Positions 1 through 63,214 are shown, counted from the stretch's first letter. The stretch is 64,000 nt of DNA from Paguma larvata (GCA_030068075.1 CM057827.1:75422500-75486499), one strand, 5' to 3'. The notes: generated by a model not told the origin, from the letters alone. Numbers and translations are program-made.

Positions 1-279
1 GTTGGAATCCTACCTGTATTTGAAAGTGGATATTCAAATATTCAAAAGAGATAGGGTAGCATGCCTTCTTTGCACTACTGTTATCTCGTGGTGGTTATAT
101 ATTAATCCATGCAGTGACAGCATCTTTTATAATATAGAAGTTCAGGAATCCCGAAAATAACACTGAATATGGCATTCAGATATTTGGTCAAGTTTTAAAA
201 ATCTACCGTATTTTTAATTTATTCTTTAATATTTAAATATAAATATGTTATATATATATAATTATATAAGCAAATGGTA

Positions 280-480
280 TTTCTTATTTTCACTCCTTTT
301 CCTCTTTTTATTAGGTGGTTTTATTCTGGTTGATTTTCAGAAGCTCTTTGTACATAAGAGATATTAACCCTTTGCATATATGTGCCATAAATGTTTATCA
401 CCAGCATATATGGTTTGTATGACTGCTACGGTTTTGGATTTATCATAGTTTTGGTGGCCTTTTTATAGCTCTTTTTAAAA
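280..480 (-). mobile_element. Ancient L1 fragment (antisense)
   Basis: Text such as agctctttgtacataagaga followed by tattaaccctttgcatatat resembles the antisense of the L1 ORF2 end and 3'UTR of old mammalian L1s. Boundaries are uncertain. Confidence 0.5.
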
Positions 481-2139
481 ACTAATGTTGCACAGATATT
501 TATAAAGAAAGTACACAAATATAGTCATATACACTTATAAAACCTTATTAATTATGTCATTCATAGCCCTTATTGTCATAATTTTTGAGGGATCAAATTG
601 ATTTGCTGATGACTAAGAGTATTAATTTGACCCCTTCTTCTAATAGTGGTTTTCTTGGTCCTTTTTGCCTTGAATTTGGTCTTGCCAAGTGATCATATTT
701 TGATCCATGTGTTTTGGAAATGATGGGGGCAGTATAGGTTCTCATTTTATCTTCGTCTCTTTAATTTTGAATTCTTCACTCCTGTTTTCCTCTTGTAATT
801 TAGAAGAATGGATTCTATGGTTCAATCACCTGAGAGGTATCACAAAGGACTCTAAATGTGACATAAATGGATAGAAGTGTGTGGGTCTTCTAGACAAGGA
901 GGAGGGATGGAAAAAGAAAGAGCCTGGGATGGAATATGAAGTATGTTCGGAATGTGAAAAGAGGCTGACTAGAGCAGAAAGTGTGACGAAATAGGAAGCA
1001 CACAGTAGGCCCTGTGTCGAAGCTTGCTGTTGTCTTTCACGCTTGTTTATGCTGATCTTACACGTTCATTTTCCTCTATGCCACGAGCTCAGAGCAGTGC
1101 ACCATGATTCCCATGAACTAATTTTCTGCACCTTCTTTGGGTTTTATTTCGCATTTGACATTCTAACCAGGCAAGTTTTAGAGTGATGGCTGAGGTTTGT
1201 AACCTCCCCTCAGAGAGATAGTGTAAGTCTGTCATGTTGTGGGTAGGTCTAGAACTTCTTTCCTTCAGTTCTGTTCTTCTGCTTTTTCAGCCACACCTGC
1301 TCCCCAAATCATATATCTCTGTTTCCTTGCAAACGTTCAGGAGATGAGATAAAAATGTGCTAAATATGAGTGGATGGCCATGTCTGCAGGCCTCAACTAT
1401 TCTGTTGCCTCTCGAGAAGCATGGAGATGGTGGCGTACTGAGAACTGGGTGAAACAGTGAACGCCAGTGCCCACAATGTTTTCAAGTGCCCGGATTGCTG
1501 TGTAAGGATGTGGAAGTCAGGAACTTTGACTGAATGATATCACTAAATGCAGGACAGTTAGCTCTTCAGAAATGGCACTTGTATTCCAAAGGGGAAATTT
1601 AGAGAGCTGAGTGTTTTCCTGTGGCTTTGGCATAAAATTGTTTTGTTTTTTTTTTTCCTATCTCTAGGGGACTCATTCTCACAGTTCCGGTTTGTCGAGG
1701 AGAAAGAGTGGGATGGTGAAGCGTCGTGTCCAAAACAAGTAAGATGGTTTGTCTGGAATGAGGCTTGGCTCTGCTCAAGGCTGAAAACTAACACCCTTAC
1801 GTTTTTGTCGAGATAGTCTCTGTGTAGAATAGTCATTCATGTACAGTTCAGTCTCCATTACAGAAACTGTGCAGAAAACGTTTGGGGAACTGAAATTCTA
1901 CAGGTGTTTGAAGCTAGAGTTCACCTTTACCCTTGGCCGTCTGTGTGAATTACTCGTATAGACTGGGCTGCAAGGGAGTAAGTGTATAGTCATGATTTTG
2001 CACGGATTGCTCTGCCATTGGGCCTTCCTTTCCCTTTCTGTGAAACTTCCCCTTCGGGTTGAAAGGCAGTTTTTTTCCCCTCATACTGCTTTTAGTATTA
2101 GGTGAAAAAAACCTTAACTTCATAGCTTTAAATAACTCT

Positions 2140-2173
2140 TTGTAATTAGGAGAATGAAGCTAATAAATAAGGA
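2140..2173 (+). repeat. 34-bp direct repeat, copy 1
   Basis: Identical over 34 bases to 3327-3360. The flanks differ on both sides. It begins ttgtaattaggagaat and ends aataaataagga. Confidence 0.95.
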
Positions 2174-3306
2174 CAAATATCACAGAAGTCTGTCAGCGAA
2201 TCCATAAAGTCCAACCACTTCATTTGCTTTGTGTTCATGCCATACTTTCTTCCCAAGGAGTTTAAGTCCTTTTCCAAGTGGGACTTGACTGATTCTTTCC
2301 ATATGAGAGATGACAGGTATTCTTACCCTTTTAAAAAGCACAGAGAATTAGTGTTGGCTTGTCATGTGCTCCCTGACTCCATGGCTAGGGCATACTGTCT
2401 GATACAATGATTAGACAATGTGTCCACAGCTTCAGGCAGGTGGCTGAATAGCAGACCCGAAGTCCAAGGGTCGGGCCCCCCCTCCTCCCCATTCTGCTAC
2501 TAGCTCAGCACACACACACACTGTAAGTGGTTCATTTTATCCCTGGGCTGGTGTGACGTTTGGGATGGACATTGATTGACCGCCCAGACTGTGCGGCGGT
2601 GGGAGGGGGTGTTACTTGTAAAATGACTGCCCGTTGCTTTACATAGTGTATGTATTACCACATGGAAAAAGTAGGGAATTAAAAATATTTGTGTGCTTGA
2701 GTCTGCGTGGGCATATGCCTGAGGTATAGTTTTGAATTCTAGGACAATCGCAAACAGGTCAACTCTCACATTTTAACTCCTTTTGAGCCATGTCGACTCT
2801 TCGAGAATATTTCAGTTATCCTGAGGGTTCAAGTAATCCTAAAGTTCCTCATTCATGAGAACACGGAGAACTTGTTCTTTACTAGATATTTTATCAGATG
2901 CAGGCTGTTCAAATATGAGTAGGACGGAGACCATGCTTGTGTGTTGCCGTCAGCACAGTGGCTGACCCATAGTAGACAATCATTAAATACTTACATAATA
3001 AATGAAGAAGAGTGTGACCTAAAATAAGTGGTGCCACCAGGGAATTAAGATAATACTGTGGGGACCACTTTGGGCTGGCAGGGATGGGGAGCACCACCGG
3101 GGGAGAGAGAGCGTTTGAATAGGCCTCCGGGGAGGAGTACGATTCTGGTAGGTCCTGTCAAAGGAAGAGAGCTGAAAGACCAATGGTGCTCAGAGTCAGG
3201 ACGTCGCTGGAGCGCAGTGTTCCCAGAGGAGGGGGCTTCAGGGGTAGGCCTGGACCAGTTAGCATCGGCAGCTTGATCTTCATTTTCTTCTGGGAGAAGT
3301 TTAGCA

Positions 3307-3475
3307 TGTGGGTAAGAGCACAGGCCTTGTAATTAGGAGAATGAAGCTAATAAATAAGGAGAGACAAGCCTGAGTGCATATCTTTATTCTAGGACTTGGG
3401 CTGACTTGTTTCCTTCTCTTGTGTTCTCATCTATAGAATGGGGCTAATAATAGAATATAACTTGAGGTTATAATG
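3307..3475 (+). repeat. MIR SINE interrupted by a 34-bp templated insertion
   Basis: gtaagagcacaggcctt and, after the insert, acaagcctgagtgc and ctcatctatagaatggggct fit the MIR core and 3' region. The intervening 3327-3360 is an exact copy of 2140-2173. Confidence 0.65.
3327..3360 (+). repeat. 34-bp direct repeat, copy 2 (inside a MIR)
   Basis: Exact copy of 2140-2173 placed within a MIR element, so this copy is the inserted one. Confidence 0.95.
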
Positions 3476-3549
3476 ATGGTTTATTTCTATCATCTTCTAG
3501 ATCATTTGTAATCATCACCTGATATATGTAAAATTTTTTGTCTGTTGAT

Positions 3550-3904
3550 AGAATTCAGCATTTTTTATAGGAACAAGCAGAGCTCTTATTTTTTAATTTT
3601 TATTTATTTTATTTATTTATATATTTTTTAATAGTTTATTTTCAAATTGGTTTACATATACCACCCAGTGTTCATCCCAACACGTGCCCTCTTTAATGCC
3701 CGTCACCCCCTCTCCCCCCTCCCTCACCGCCCTCCGCCTCAGTTTGTTCTTAGTCTTTGAGTCTCTTATGTTTTATCTCTCTCCCTCTCTGTGTCTTTTT
3801 TTCCTTTCCCCTCTTCCCCTCCCCCCTGGTTTTTGCTTAGTCTCTCAAAATCCACTTATGCGTGGAAACATATGGTATCTGTCTTTTTCAGAATTCAGCA
3901 TTTT
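3550..3904 (-). mobile_element. 5'-truncated L1 insertion with 15-bp target-site duplication abutting AVEN exon 4
   Basis: Antisense L1 3'-end sequence at about 3565-3889, whose sense strand shows the carnivore L1 end (aacactgggtggtatatgta) and an AATAAA-rich tail. It is flanked by an exact 15-bp duplication agaattcagcatttt at 3550-3564 and 3890-3904. Between the AT-rich tail and the left duplication sit about 20 unrelated bases followed by a short A run, which looks like a short 3' transduction. The 5' truncation point is next to the AVEN exon 4 acceptor. Confidence 0.85.
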
Positions 3905-3987
3905 ATGTGGACTGTGAGTCACTGGTTCGCGCCCTTCAAGAACTGCCTCTCTCACTCCGACTCAATGTTGCTGCTGAATTGGTCCAG
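3892..3987 (+). CDS. AVEN: AVEN exon 4 (96 nt, phase 0 at both ends)
   Basis: The exon follows the acceptor gtctttttcag at 3881-3891 and ends at CAG|gtaaaa (3985-3993). It encodes 32 residues starting NSAFYVDCESLVRALQ and ending AAELVQ. The pyrimidine tract of its acceptor is the truncated 5' end of an antisense L1, and the AG plus the first 13 exon bases lie inside the L1 target-site duplication (see findings). Confidence 0.9.
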
Positions 3988-6900
3988 GTAAAAACCCCGA
4001 CAGCATCTTCCAGCCAGTGTGGGTTAGGGCAGCTAAAGAAAAAAGACTGAAAAATATCCCTCTGCAGAACGTCTCACAGTGAGCTTTTGCTTTCATAAAG
4101 CTGAGGGTTTTGTATCAAGGTTGCATTTTGAAAAGTTTTAAGGGAGGGTACACCTAGGTGGCTCAGTTGGTTAAGCATCCAACTTCGGCTCAGGTCATGG
4201 TCTCGCAGTTCATGAGTTTGAGCCCCGTGCCAGGCTTTGTGCTGAGAGCTTAGAGCCTGGAGCCTGATTTGGATTTTGTGTCTCCTCCTCTGCTCCTCCC
4301 CTCCCCCCAAAAATAAAAATTAAAAAAAACTAAAAGTTTTAAGGGGGAAAACATTTGAATGATCAAATGTAAGAACTGAATGAAATGTAAAAGTATATAA
4401 AGTCTAGCTGGTATTGTACTCAAAAGTTTCTATGTCAGACTCCTCGTTAGCATCGAGGACACAGTGGTGATCAGACAGACATGGTTCCTGCTCTCACGGA
4501 GCTCATGTTGGGAAATAGGAGTTTCAATCAAGTGACCCAACTGTGAGAAGTCCTATGAAGGAGAAGCACAGTGCACTGTGAGAATATATAATGAGGAACC
4601 TGATCTACTTCGGTGTGATTCGGAATGGCTTTCCTGAAGAAGTGTCTGATTAGCTGAGATCCAGAGTAGAAGACCGTCTGGGTTGGATTTAAAGAAGAGT
4701 GGCCCAACCAGATCTGCCTTAGCAGTGCTGCTACTGATGACAGTACCAAGGGCCGTTCTGGCTGCAGGATCATGGAGAGTGGACTGTGGGAATAGGCGGA
4801 AGTGTTTGGTAAATGCGCACATGCAGGCACGTGGCAGAGGAGAGTGGAGGAGGGGAAGCAGAGCAGGAGGCTGCCGCGTGTGATGGTGTCGCTGGGACTC
4901 GGGTGAGGACAGTGGAGAATGGCAGAGACCTTGACTCTACCAAGAGCTACTGCCAAAGTAAAGCTGGCAGGACTTGGCCAAGTACCGGAAATGGAGAGCA
5001 AGCAAAGAACCGTTCTAGGCCTTCCAGCTCGTGCACCTCGGCGATGGGGTGGCATCAGGAAAGGCGAGGTTTGCACATTACGGGTTTGTGCCTCTGAGAT
5101 ATCAACGTGGAAGTATTAGTTGGAGAGAGAAACTTATAGTGCAGCATTAAGGGCTCGAAGCATCAACGTAGGAGATACCAGTGTAGGACAGCAGTAGAAT
5201 AATGAACTGAGAGACGAGGAGGCCCAACGCCTGATACTGCAGGAACTTCAGAATGTAATTGTGGCTGGACTGAAGTTTTTAAAACGTGAAGCCCTGAACA
5301 TTCTAATTGTAAATAGAATCTCAGTAACTAAAATGCTCAACTTCATTCTGCACCTGAACGTGATGCTAAGCTTGAGCAGGTGCACGGATTGGCTACCCAC
5401 GCAATTATTGTTTCTGCAGGACTTACTAGCCCCCAGTTGAGGGCAGCAGGTAGAGTTCAATGCTGGTGGACACTTATGGGCTGGGCAGAGAAAGGGGAAT
5501 TGAATCGCCTTGGAGCTTTAGGAATGTTCGGGGGTTTTCGTACTGATTGGGAAAGCACTACTTTCCCTGGGGTGTGTCCAAGTCCTGACACGTGCGGTCG
5601 GGTCCCCCACAATGAGGAATGGTAGTTAGCACCACACATCACCGTAACACTGCAACGAAAGTGATGGGGCCTCGGGGAGCAACAGGGAGCGCTGTGAGCG
5701 TTTGAGAGTGAGTATGTTCTATCAGTGGCAGGCCTTAGAGAAAAGGTATAAAACAATCGCAGAAACTTTGAAAACCTGGTTAATAGTTTTAAACCTCATC
5801 CTCCACCCCACCCCATGATGTAGAACAATTACAACCTGTGTTTTTACATTCGAATGACTAGGGGAGTTAAAAAACACACACACACACACACACACAATGC
5901 CAGACACCCAGTCCAGAACAAACTCTGTGACTCAGGATTATAATGAAGGACCACGTCCTAGCTTTATCTTGCACAGTGAGAATGATGGGTGAATATTTCT
6001 CTGTAAAGCCATGCAGCTCTGAAAGCCCTGAGGAGTCATTAATAAACTAGATCTGCTCCGGATGCTTAAATCCAGGGACAGTGCCTCCAACTATAGTTAA
6101 CCTCATTCTCAATCTTCCCGCCCTGCTGCCATGCTGGTCGCCCCAGGCGCCCCTCCCCAGAACAGAGCTTCTCAGCCTGAGCCCTACATTATGGTCACCT
6201 GGAGAGTTAACTATTGTTAAATCATTACAGAAAAGTGTACGCATAGGTATGTGTAACCACGGAATCTGCATCCAGAGCGAGAATCTGAATATTGCCAGCA
6301 CCCCAGAAGCCACCCCTCTGCTTACAAACTACTGTCCCTGCTTCCTAATACTAAAATTGGTTTTGCCCGTTTTGGGACTTTTTACAAATGTAATCAAATA
6401 GTAGCTTTTCTTTCGTGTCGAGTATTTTTTACTCAACTAAGAGTCCCTCTTGGCCTGGTGAGTTTGTCCCTTCACCTTTCTTATTAGCACGTTTAAGTAC
6501 GGTGCACAGATCCGATTGGCTAGGTGGTTCTCAGTGCCTTTGACAGCTATTTATGTCCTCACAGATGGAAGTATACAGAGTTTCACATAGACCTGCGGTA
6601 TTGCCAGCTCCCTGGGCAGTTGTAGAAAGACATGGCCCTTTTGCTTTTAACTCTGAGTTAGCACAGTGTGGAGGGGGGCGGAGGGGGAGGTCTCCCACAT
6701 TTTAGCCCCCATCAGTAAGGAAAGGTGCGGGGGCAGGGCCTGAGTTAGAGACCCGTTGTGGACTTCCTGTCTGGAATGAATTTGCCATTGCACACAGTCT
6801 GCTTCCTTCGTTTTTGTTTTTGCTTCAGCAAATGTGGCAGGTCTCAGCTTTTTAACTCCATTTGCTTCTCTTTCAGACCACCCTCCCGTTAGAACTTCCT

Positions 6901-8155
6901 CAGGTGAAACCACAGAGAAATGATGAAGGCAAGGGACTGGGGATGCAGTTAAAAGGGCCCTTGGGGCCTGGAGGAAAGGGGTCCATCTCTGAGCTGAAGT
7001 CTGTCGCCGCTGGCTGCCCCCTGTACCTGGGTAAAGATAGCCCAAGCCTGGGTCCCACCAAGGGTTCCCAGGAACCCACTGCCCCACTGCAGTCGGCAGC
7101 AGGCCACTTGGAGGAAGAGTTAGATCTGCTGCTGAGTTTAGATGCGCCTGTAAAAGAGGGAGAGAACAGCTCACCAGACCAGACATCTCAGGACCGAGAA
7201 TCTGAGAAAGATGGGGAGGTGGCCCAAGAAGAAAAAGGTAAGGCTTTCCTTTGATTCCCTATCCATCTTCCTGTTTTTCTGCAAACAGCCCACCTGCGTC
7301 CCATCCATACACGTCTCCATCAGTGTCTGACATCGATCTGCTGTGGGCCGTGGGCATCTATTTCTGTGCTCACATCCCCGCTTCCCCCTGAGCTGACCTT
7401 TCTGACAACACTCCTCCCACTCGATACACCAGGCTTCCAAAGCTGCTACCTGCCTGCCTGCAGTATGAAACCCGGGGCTGCAGATTGAACCTGTGCTATA
7501 AAAAGGCATTAAGATCCTCCTAGTCCTCCACTGTGCGGCCGCATACCTTTTAATCGACTATCTGAACAGGCCAGTTAACCAACTCTCCAACTTCTTGCTT
7601 GCTATTTCCATCATCTTTTTTTTTTTTTTTTTTAAACAAAAGAGCACTCCCTCCTTTGTGTGGGCTCTGGGAGCCAGTGGCCCACCTGATAGGGAGGGGC
7701 CGAGGGGGACTGCTCCATCCACACAGTGCGTTTGAGATCCTCTGAAGACTTTCCAGGAGTGCTACAATAGTAAAAAGAAAACAGCTGTTGGTCTTTTAAA
7801 AAAAACTAGCGAACTGTGAAAGTCAACTTCAGAAAAACTCGAAGGGCAAGGTCCTACCCCTTTTATTAACTGGTTAGGCTATTCTGGTATCTTCTTGTGG
7901 AGTCGGAACTTACTGAATAATAGAAATTTGTAAGCAAATAGTTAGGGCTGACTTCTGTCATAGAACATGCCCCAAGGAAGCCTTAACCCACAATCTGGGG
8001 ACCAACATGAAGTTATTAACTTGGCTTTTATTTCCCCAGGTCCTGCAGAGCCCTCTGTGATGGAAGAAAAGAACGCAGAATCGGAGCAAGCCAGTACATC
8101 AAAAACTGTTACTGAGGAAGAGCTTGAAGACTGGTTGGACAGCATGATTTCCTAA
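3892..8155 (+). CDS. AVEN: AVEN, apoptosis and caspase activation inhibitor, C-terminal exons 4-6 (partial gene)
   Basis: Three spliced segments (3892-3987, 6877-7237, 8040-8155) give a continuous C-terminal reading frame of 190 residues plus stop. AVEN is a cytosolic, membrane-associated anti-apoptotic protein reported to bind Bcl-xL and Apaf-1 and to take part in ATM/DNA-damage signalling. Recognisable parts are the ALQELPLSLRLNVAAELVQ block in the first exon, the GLGMQLKGPLGPGG and EEELDLLLSLDAPVKEG blocks in the second, and the acidic C terminus EEELEDWLDSMIS in the third. The protein is predicted to be largely disordered and acidic with no membrane span. The N-terminal exons 1-3 lie to the left of the window. 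The gene converges on RYR3, as in other mammals. Family assignment is from recognition of the C-terminal sequence; splice phases agree throughout. Confidence 0.93.
4146..4331 (+). mobile_element. CAN-SINE (tRNA-Lys-derived), with 14-bp target-site duplication
   Basis: The head gtacacctaggtggctcagt and A-rich tail are flanked by aaaagttttaaggg at 4131-4144 and 4332-4345. Confidence 0.9.
4430..5110 (+). repeat. Ancient L2-like sequence
   Basis: Phrases such as acatggttcctgctctcacg followed by gagctcatgttgg match the widely seen L2 3' region pattern. Diverged; limits approximate. Confidence 0.45.
5874..5896 (+). repeat. (CA)n microsatellite
   Basis: Short perfect CA run. Confidence 0.95.
6877..7237 (+). 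CDS. AVEN: AVEN exon 5 (361 nt, phase 0 to phase 1)
   Basis: The acceptor is tttgcttctctttcag (ends 6876) and the donor is AAAG|gtaagg at 7238. It encodes 120 residues plus one base, beginning TTLPLELPQVKP. It is Gly/Pro-rich in the middle (KGPLGPGGKG) and acidic at the end (DGEVAQEEK). The split glycine codon joins correctly to exon 6. Confidence 0.92.
7238..8039 (+). other. AVEN: AVEN intron 5
   Basis: Apart from a 17-T run near 7617-7633 I see nothing recognisable in this 802-base intron. Confidence 0.7.
8040..8155 (+). CDS. AVEN: AVEN exon 6, coding part with stop codon
   Basis: The acceptor is tttccccag at 8031-8039. The exon encodes 37 residues and a TAA stop at 8153-8155. It is very acidic and Ser/Thr-rich and ends in the AVEN signature EEELEDWLDSMIS. 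Confidence 0.94.
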
Positions 8156-8515
8156 CATACAGAAAAATGAAAAAAAAAAAGTGCCGAATTTTGGTTGCCT
8201 TGTCCGTAAGGGCGGGCCCAAGGCCGGCCTTCCAGAACAGCTGGTTTACAAGCATACCCCACGCCAGTGCGTTCCATCATGCTTGCCGCAGTACAGCCTA
8301 CCTCTATGTTGCACAACAGCGGAGACTATACCTTTAAGAGCCTCCTTCCATTTGTTCTCTGGCTTAGTGATCCCTTAAGGGCAGGGGATGTTAGGGCTCT
8401 TGTTTCCAGCCTACTTCCTTGCAGTATTTATAGCAGAGCAGGTGCTGCTGGTAGAATAGACACAAGCAACAAGGCATGCATTTGGCCAAAATAAATGAAT
8501 GCTGGTCTATAGACT
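8156..8515 (+). other. AVEN: AVEN 3' untranslated region
   Basis: About 360 bases run from the stop codon to the predicted cleavage site. The sequence includes an 11-A run at 8170-8180 and no repeat that I recognise. The 3' boundary is estimated from the poly(A) signal at 8490-8495 and is good to roughly 15 bases. Confidence 0.75.
8490..8495 (+). terminator. AVEN: AVEN polyadenylation signal AATAAA
   Basis: A canonical AATAAA lies 335 bases after the AVEN stop. It is followed 20-45 bases later by T-rich and GT-rich sequence (cttttctttcttgggtgggg), the usual downstream element. Confidence 0.85.
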
Positions 8516-8640
8516 TCTTTTCTTTCTTGGGTGGGGTTTCAGGCCATTTGTGTCGTGTCCCCTTTCCCAGCTGTCCCCGTGAGGGTGTCTAGTCGGCGGG
8601 AAGAGGTGCAGTAACAGGAGGCCAGCACCAGGAAGGGAGT
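8516..8640. other. Intergenic gap between convergent AVEN and RYR3 3' ends
   Basis: About 125 bases separate the predicted cleavage sites. The + strand is T/GT-rich just after 8510, serving AVEN. No repeat or gene is seen. Exact length depends on the true cleavage sites. Confidence 0.65.
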
Positions 8641-9473
8641 GGTATGTTTTACTTTATTGCAGTGGGCACTTCCTTTTATTTAAGGAGATCACCTACACAC
8701 AGCAGCTCCACTACTTACAAGGGGACCAGAAAGCAGTACTCAATTTGGCATAAGATTGAACTTTTTCTGAATTTTCAGTACAGTACTTCTAATAACAGCA
8801 GTTGACAAGCTGTTACTGAAAAAAAAAATTATATGAATAACCTTCAAGTGCAGTTTCGTAAAGACGGGAGATCAACACAACTAATTAATGGAACCGTGTC
8901 CGTCCGGAACATAAACATAAAAAATTTGCATAGCTATATCTAAAGAGATTTTAAGGCACTTAATCGATATTTCAGTGTCGACAAAGTGTTGTGTTTTTTT
9001 TTTTCTATTTCTTTAACTGCTTAAAGCTTTTCAAGCTGATTCTGAATACATTCACTAGCAAGTACCATGGGAGAAGTTTGCAGTTAAAATGATGTTTTTT
9101 GTGGTTCAGATCATGATTCACGAGTGGATACTGTCATGTGACATTGAAGTGTGTAAAATTTCAGGTATTGTGCATTGAAGACTTCATATTTCTAGTCCTT
9201 TCCTCGGTGACTGCCATTGCAACAAACTAGTTCCATCCCAACAGAAAAACTTGAAGGTATTCAACTACAGTTTCCTTGATTCTTTGCTATCTTTTAACAT
9301 TTTGAGAGGTTGTCTCCCACAGGGCTATGTCCATTAGGCACAAATTTTTTAACAAACACTTTCTCATAAGGGAGGCATTTAGAATATGTCACATTTCCGA
9401 TATTTTGCAGAACTGGAAAAGGATTTATTTCACTGGAAGGTGACCGTCCAGAACTGTGGAGTTCCTTTCTGAT
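8640..9473 (-). other. RYR3: RYR3 3' untranslated region
   Basis: About 830 bases run from the stop to paired minus-strand AATAAA motifs at 8675-8680 and 8653-8658. A third AATAAA at 9424-9429, only 44 bases after the stop, could give a very short alternative 3'UTR. No repeat insertion is visible, consistent with a retained UTR. The distal boundary is an estimate. Confidence 0.75.
8653..8680 (-). terminator. RYR3: RYR3 distal polyadenylation signals (two AATAAA)
   Basis: Minus-strand AATAAA occurs at 8675-8680 and again at 8653-8658, about 800 bases after the stop codon and only some 160 bases from the AVEN signal on the other strand. Confidence 0.75.
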
Positions 9474-61757
<52,284 letters not shown>

Positions 61758-62304
61758 CTGTGTGGGAAGACAAAAGAAAAGAAACAAGGAGAAGAGTCAG
61801 TTAGTAAAAGCAGGGGTCCGAGGCATAAGGTAGCACACGTTAGTCATAGCTTCTTAGCCCCCACGTGTCAGCCAACACAACAGAAAATCAACAGTTCTGG
61901 AAGCCAGCTGAGCATGGCATGAAGAGTGAGTGGGAGGTTAGGATGGCGGTTAATTTGGTCAAGACGACTTACACCCAAACCAAGCAAAAACACTCCCAAG
62001 TCAAGTTCATCTCGAAGGTTAGCTTCCCTGAGCGTGTGCCACTCAGACCCAGGTGGGCTTCAGGTCTGGCTGCCCACACAAACCCTTTAGATCTAAAACC
62101 TTTCCCTTCCCACCTCCCTCCTTTCACCTGGGCGGGCTGTAGACAATCTGTCATGTAACCAAAGACCCCCGTTTTCTTTCTTCCTCCCACCCACCACATT
62201 ATCACCTCCAGCAGATCTGTGGTTGGGAAAAGAGAAGGAAGAACTGAGCTAAGGGGCAATGTGTGTGCTTCCACAAAAAGGAGGTTGCTAAAAAGAAGTA
62301 CTCA

Positions 62305-62418
62305 AGGGCGCCTGGGTGGCTCAGTCAGTTAAGCATCTGACTCTTGATTTCAGCTCAGATCAGAGCCTGCTTGGGATTCTCTCTCTCCCTCTTTCTCTCT
62401 GCCCCTTTCCTTCTTGCG

Positions 62419-62486
<68 letters not shown>

Positions 62487-62510
62487 AATGAATAAACATA
62501 AAAAAAAGAG
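62305..62510 (+). mobile_element. CAN-SINE with internal (CA)n(TC)n
   Basis: Head agggcgcctgggtggctcag. Its CT-rich tail has expanded to (CA)n at about 62427-62452 then (TC)n to 62483, then aataaacataaaaaaa. Confidence 0.9.
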
Positions 62511-63179
62511 AGAAAACGCTTAAAAAATGAAAACACGCAAGCCTGCACCATGTGAAATTCTTATCCTCACTAAAAGTGTAAGTGAAGTAAAGACAAATCA
62601 GCATTAGATATTAGGGGGAAAGGTGAATTTTCACAAGCCAGCCTGAGAATGAGAAAGCAAGAGAGAGAGAGAAATAAAGGAGAGAAGGCAATGAGAGGAG
62701 GGGAGGAGGATGGAGGAGGAAAGGGTACAAAAGAGTAAGAGAGGGAGCAGAAGGGCCCCTGGCGGGAGACGCAGAGCTGGAGAGAGATGGAAAAGGGGAC
62801 AGGTAGGGAGGAGGGGGGGAACACGGGAGCTGCACAAGAGCAAGGGAAAGGAGGCAAAGTGAAAAAAGTGACACTGGAGGGAGTGAGGAGAGACTGGAGT
62901 AAGATGCTAACTCCCACAGGTAAGACTGAATACCCGTGGAAAACTCAAAGAGAGGCTCCCAACTCTTCCCTGTCCTTTTTCGACACACCAAAATCACACG
63001 CATGGGGCGGAGAGGCTTTAAACAATGAGGCACTCTAATATTTCCTGCCTTCCAACCCTTTTTTTTTGAATCATAATCTTGGTCAAGAGACCAGCATTTC
63101 TTGGGCTAAACACGTTCTAACTTACCATTCCCCTCCGAGGAAGCTGCTGCCATTTTCCCAGAAAACAAAACAAGTTTAA

Positions 63180-63214
63180 GAACAAAACAAAACAAAACAA
63201 AACAAAACAAAACA
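63180..63214 (+). repeat. (AAAAC)n microsatellite
   Basis: About seven tandem aaaac units. Confidence 0.95.

Larger units (their letters stand above)
1..3891 (+). other. AVEN: AVEN intron 3 (3' part)
   Basis: No coding exon seen. It holds an old antisense L1 piece near 280-480, a MIR around 3307-3475, and an antisense L1 at about 3565-3889 next to exon 4. The 34-bp sequence at 2140-2173 is the source-like copy of an insertion found at 3327-3360. The short open frames here have no splice sites or recognisable product. Confidence 0.7.
3988..6876 (+). other. AVEN: AVEN intron 4
   Basis: Contains a sense CAN-SINE (4146-4331), an ancient L2-like stretch (about 4430-5110) and a (CA)n run at 5874-5896. 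The 182-residue antisense open frame at 4528-5076 falls within the L2-like segment and is not a gene. Nothing else recognised. Confidence 0.65.

Noticed and set aside
1..3880. Search for AVEN exon 3 in the left part of the window
   Set aside because: No open stretch with splice sites and AVEN-like sequence was found; it should lie further left.
4528..5076. Minus-strand 182-codon open frame
   Set aside because: It lies in an L2-like segment of AVEN intron 4, has no splice sites or recognisable protein.
62611..63033. Minus-strand 140-codon open frame
   Set aside because: Low-complexity Ser/Pro/Leu translation of a GA-rich tract in intron 69.
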